The notes beneath the pieces were generated by a model. That model was given only the letters and a program-made list of their open reading frames with translations, did not search any database and was not told the DNA's origin. Below are positions 60,592 through 64,000 of a stretch of DNA of 64,000 nucleotides, piece by piece. This DNA is from Rhyzopertha dominica (Eukaryota; Arthropoda; Insecta; Coleoptera; Bostrichidae), in assembly GCA_025024175.1 (NCBI GenBank), contig QCXZ01000001.1, positions 23,926,942 through 23,990,941 of the forward strand, given 5' to 3'. The position numbers and the translations under genes are program-made. The first letter of the stretch is position 1. Every line of letters starts with the position of its first letter.

Positions 60592-61814
60592 CAGTTACAG
60601 GAAATTACAAATGTTAACTAAAATCAACTTTTCATGAGACATTTAAATTCTACTGAGCTGACCCTCTAATTATATAAAAACGATATATAAATACCACGTT
60701 TTATTGCTTCCAATAGCATCAAAAAGTATAAATACGAAAAATATTTGTCAAAGAGAAATAACAAAAAGTAATAGCTTAATATAAAAAAGTGGTTTCAAAT
60801 ATATGAATTTGGCGAGCCCATAAATTGTCGGGACATTCTACAGCACTTTTACCAAAAGAACAAAGCGTGCTAAACAACTATTTTAACTATTTACAATGAT
60901 TATTCATAATAACAAATACCTGCAGAAGTACACAGTTTCAGTATACCCATTATTGTTATTATTGTTAAAACGGTGTTGAGAAATTAGGTAAACTCTAAAA
61001 CTCTTTTGTCATTCATATCATAATTGAGACGCTTCAAAATGCGATAAATGTGTCATTCATGACATAAACAAATTAGCCGAATTTCCATACCTTACTGAAG
61101 ATAGACAATTGCTTCCTGCTCTGTTAACTGGAATACCCCATCAATAGCTTTGTTATTCCGATATATAAGAAAGTATTTTAGCACCTTATTCGATTTATTC
61201 CTTCTACATAGTATTATTGTCGAAGAAACATTACATTACATAAGATATGTACATTATGACTATAGTTTATAGTAGCCTCAATGGAATATCAACGCCTGCA
61301 GTAGAAAACCATAAGCGATTGATAAAATATGGAAAGTAAACAAAACGCCGAATAGAACTTCGACCCTGATAAAATTAACCTTTGACTTTATAGCAAACTT
61401 TTATTTCAAACATATTGAATTACGCATACAGGCAAATTAATTATGAAACTTCTCTAACGAAATGTGATCCATGTAATGTTTTAGATTAGCTGCGCTTACC
61501 CTTTTAGTATTGTATTTGCTAACCTTATTTGTGGTTGGAGTCATTTAACCACAAAAGCGATGAGGGAAGTTTAAATGGTAAAATACAAATACGAACATGC
61601 GTATCCTTGTTTGCTCTAGCTGCAGCCAAGCCTGAAGTATATAAACATTTCGATACACATTTTATTAAAATAATCAGCGCGATATTTATGTTGGCAATTA
61701 ATCTTATTTTATTTGGGTTTTCAACAATCCGAGTAAAAATTGGTAATAGTAGGTCAAATGAAAACATATGATATAAGTCATTGTTGTTTTCAAAGTTAAA
61801 CGCTTCTATACACA
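60592..61814. other. Unassigned AT-rich DNA
   Basis: The paired antisense open frames at 61525-61771 overlap completely and neither shows a domain, so both are probably chance. Confidence 0.4.
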
Positions 61815-62545
61815 GTGTTCAGAAAGTTTTGCTTATTCATTCACATTGATGACTGTTGCACGTTATTGCAAATTAGATATCAGCAACATTGTATCTCTAA
61901 AGTAACCAATGATATCCTAAAGGCAGATAATTCCATGGATCACAATTTGGTATTTTGATGCAGAACTTCGGTACAAAGTAGGGGTTGAGAGAGTAACTAA
62001 TCTAGTTTAGTAGTGGTGAATTTGCCTCAGTCTGACTCAAATATCAGATTTCCTCCATGTTTGGAAAAAATACTGCAACATGTCAATTTAAACTTGAAGG
62101 GTAATACATTTTGTGTTGGTTGGGTTCTGCCCAAAATGCTTACTACCAACTTCCATACAATAACACAATCGATTTTCAAAAGTTTGTCTAATGTTTTGCA
62201 ACGTTTCCGACGTGGTCAAACGCCACTCTGCGACGAATCTTTGTCGAAGCATATGAATAGATTCAGGCGGTTTTAGCTGGTCATTCTATGGCATTTCTTT
62301 GATGGCATAGCTATTGTCCGAAAAAATAAGCATCCACCGCGTACTCTCCACGCGGCAATTCCATCCTGTTGAAAGAAAAGTATTTCTTAGACATTTCTGT
62401 GTTCATCTAGAGACTGGGTGATTAAGCGGTCAAAGAGGGTCTTCATTGCAAATTTTAGTAAATTTCGCACAACTGTAAGTGTCGATCCGGACCATCGTCG
62501 TCCAGATCAAATGGAGATGACGACTGGAGGGTATTTGTTGTAGTT
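61815..62545 (-). pseudogene. DDE transposase relic with element terminus (DUF4817/DDE_3 family)
   Basis: On the minus strand EHRNV and FFQQDGIAARGEYAVDAYF-like sequence (about 62400-62310) corresponds to the FQQDGAPAH block. TSETLQNIRQTFENR then LCYCMEVGSKHFGQ (about 62212-62128) matches the well-known C-terminal TLRNVRRSF-RRL--C-EV-GGHFE motif almost exactly. The sequence CACAGTGTTCAGAAAGTTTT at about 61811 probably marks the 3' terminus, as elements of this kind end in a short GTGTTC sequence. Stops and frameshifts make it inactive. The plus-strand frame 62013-62276 is a shadow. Confidence 0.75.
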
Positions 62546-63285
62546 ATAATATGCTCTACTACTTGTGCGGAGCCGGGGTGGCTCGAAAGTTTGTTTATAA
62601 TGTAAACGAGTGTTCTAGATTGAGAACTGTGTAAATTTCATTGAGCTTACGTCTCGTTAAACTTTGAAGAGAAAAAACGAAAACGTGGTTGCATAGACAA
62701 TGAAAGCAACTTGAAATTGATGTCAGTAGATACCTATTGCTAGTCATTTTTTTCAGTTCTGGTTTTCAGAGATACAGAAATGACTTTTAAATCAAGATTT
62801 TATTTGGTCCCCATTCAAATTAAAATTAATCCTCAACTTTTTAGACTAAGACAAAGGGGGTGCCAATTTGAGTTAGGAAAAGCTGTATAATTGTCATTTC
62901 TAAATATTTGTCATAAAGTATTTTATATGCGCTGGTAGAATGGGTCTTTTCATGACAAAATACTGCTATTTTTATATTTTTTAGAAATGTTCATATTAAG
63001 AAAGGCGGATTCTGGAGCTACGTAGTAGATTATTAAGTTGACATTTTAACTATCTTGGTTGCGATTTTTTCGGAAAGACAATAGTGTGTCTAAATTGTGC
63101 ATAAGTACCCTATATAGCCCCGTATATTAACTATTATTTTTTTAAACCGTTTATAAGCTTTAAAAATCATGTCTTTAAATTCCGTTTCAAATTTCGCTCT
63201 AAAACGCCAATACCTTGTCACCAGCTGTGACGTCACCTGTTCTCAAACACGGTTAAACTGATAAACTGATTTTATGTTTTTTCGC
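62546..63285. other. Unassigned AT-rich DNA
   Basis: No gene recognised. GTGACGTCAC at 63227 is a palindromic CRE-like site just upstream of the THAP fragment and could be part of its promoter. Confidence 0.4.
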
Positions 63286-63290
63286 ATTTA

Positions 63291-63491
63291 TTGCTGTATA
63301 ATATGAATTTTAAGTTTTATAAGTGTTCTGCGATGCCTCATTGTGCATCTACTACAATCAGAACATCTGACAAGCTATTTCTTCATGTTCCACGTTCGGC
63401 AAATGCCAGGAAAATGCGGCTTCAGCTTGCCCACAGAGATCCGGCGCTTGTAGTGACGCAATCAAAAATGTATTATTACTGTAATTTATAA
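63291..63491 (+). pseudogene. Truncated THAP zinc-finger fragment
   Basis: From the internal ATG at about 63333 the frame reads MPHCASTTIR, then KLFLHVPRSANARKMRLQ, then LAHRDPALVVTQSKMYYYCN, then stops. This matches the THAP pattern MP-C---C-N-----IFFHVPK---R-KW--LARRDP---S--Y-CEDHF. The second Cys, the Trp (Arg here) and the C-terminal His of the C2CH zinc site are missing, so it should not bind zinc or DNA. THAP domains occur in P-element- and Kolobok-type transposases and in host regulators. A decayed transposon fragment is most likely. Confidence 0.65.
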
Positions 63492-64000
63492 TTTGGTTAC
63501 TTAACTAACAAATATTGGTATATTACTTACATGGAGGTTTTTGTATTTTTGAATTCAGCAGAACAGAAGTTACTATTTGTTGCGAAGAAGGTGGCCACCG
63601 TAAAACAGTCAATTTTCAATTTTAACCTGCCATACTTAAGTTGGCTAGGTGTCATTTTTTACAAGAACCATGACAGTTTCGACGTTACAAGTTGACGTTT
63701 GTTTATAATGTTCCCTCTTTAGACCTGGGAAAAAGATGGATACCGCATGTAATAAGCTAGTGTTATCAAACGGTCCAGATTGGCAGTGGCGTACTCGCAT
63801 GAGAATATCTCATTAGCAGAAATATTAGGAAAATTGGCCGACGCCACTGAAAGCATGCCGTGAATTGAATTCTGTTCCTACCTGTGGAAGCTAGTTTTTT
63901 CGCTCGAACCTTTACAGTTTACAGTGTTTATACCTAAAAGCTGCACATATTGCTTTTGTTTGGAAAAACCTTCCAATGCAAAATATACTGTTTTTGACAA
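63492..64000. other. Unassigned DNA at the window end
   Basis: No continuation of the THAP protein or other gene is recognised. Confidence 0.4.

Noticed and set aside
61525..61771. Fully overlapping 80-codon frames on both strands
   Set aside because: Neither shows a motif or codon pattern distinguishing it from chance.
1..64000. CRISPR arrays, bacterial operons or rRNA genes
   Set aside because: No regularly spaced repeat/spacer pattern, no ribosomal RNA signature, and the sequence is clearly eukaryotic.

Overview
The window looks like a gene-poor, AT-rich stretch of an insect (or at least arthropod) nuclear genome. The reasons are eukaryotic transposon families throughout, no long open reading frame, a GTAAGT splice donor after a CpG-rich block, TACCTAC-type microsatellite scraps common in insects, and single ambiguous bases (17194, 25338, 38824, 57581) typical of a draft assembly. 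I find no intact protein-coding gene. Nearly everything that can be identified is the remains of mobile elements, plus one tRNA-like sequence and a few promoter-like or possibly conserved non-coding blocks.

The most interesting content is two unrelated families of predicted self-cleaving hammerhead ribozymes. Family 1 is a dispersed element at about 651-966 and 7085-7521. It carries a type I hammerhead with the full CUGAUGAG / stem II / GAAA / stem III / AUC core, and compensatory base changes between copies support it in both stem I and stem II. Family 2 is a tandem array at about 32761-33600 on the minus strand. Its first three hammerheads have cleavage sites exactly 269 bases apart; a fourth, damaged copy and an inverted partial monomer follow. 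It lies just downstream of a broken non-LTR retrotransposon. The array resembles the layout of metazoan retrozymes and of hammerheads in Penelope-like elements, which can yield small circular RNAs.

Layout. 0-11 kb: ribozyme element A, a DDE transposase relic, a tRNA-derived SINE fragment, a Crypton-type tyrosine recombinase relic, ribozyme element B, and a second transposase relic carrying a DETW motif. 11-16 kb: two promoter-like CpG-richer blocks about 4 kb apart that share motifs, the first ending in a splice donor, with mariner and Jockey-like relics between them. 16-20 kb: a transposase relic split by a hAT element with a target-site duplication, and an 80-bp hairpin MITE. 20-31 kb: mostly unassigned AT-rich DNA with one repeat block. 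31-34 kb: the non-LTR relic and the 269-base ribozyme array. 35-37 kb: a hAT transposase relic, then a tRNA-Thr-like sequence inside an 83-bp-arm foldback, then another DDE relic. 40-46 kb: a hAT MITE built of ATTACGATTAC repeats, a DDE relic, and a 1.6-kb TIR element. 46-56 kb: Tc1-type relics, a possible conserved non-coding block, two related LTR- or promoter-like blocks, and a 0.9-kb TIR element. 57-60.6 kb: a 3.55-kb PIF/Harbinger-like element with TAA target duplications and a nested second element. 61-64 kb: another DDE relic and a broken THAP zinc-finger fragment.

No operon-like or pathway-like cooperation between genes can be inferred. The window is best read as intergenic or intronic DNA that has accumulated transposons. 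The CpG-rich blocks may mark the 5' end of a gene reading to the right.
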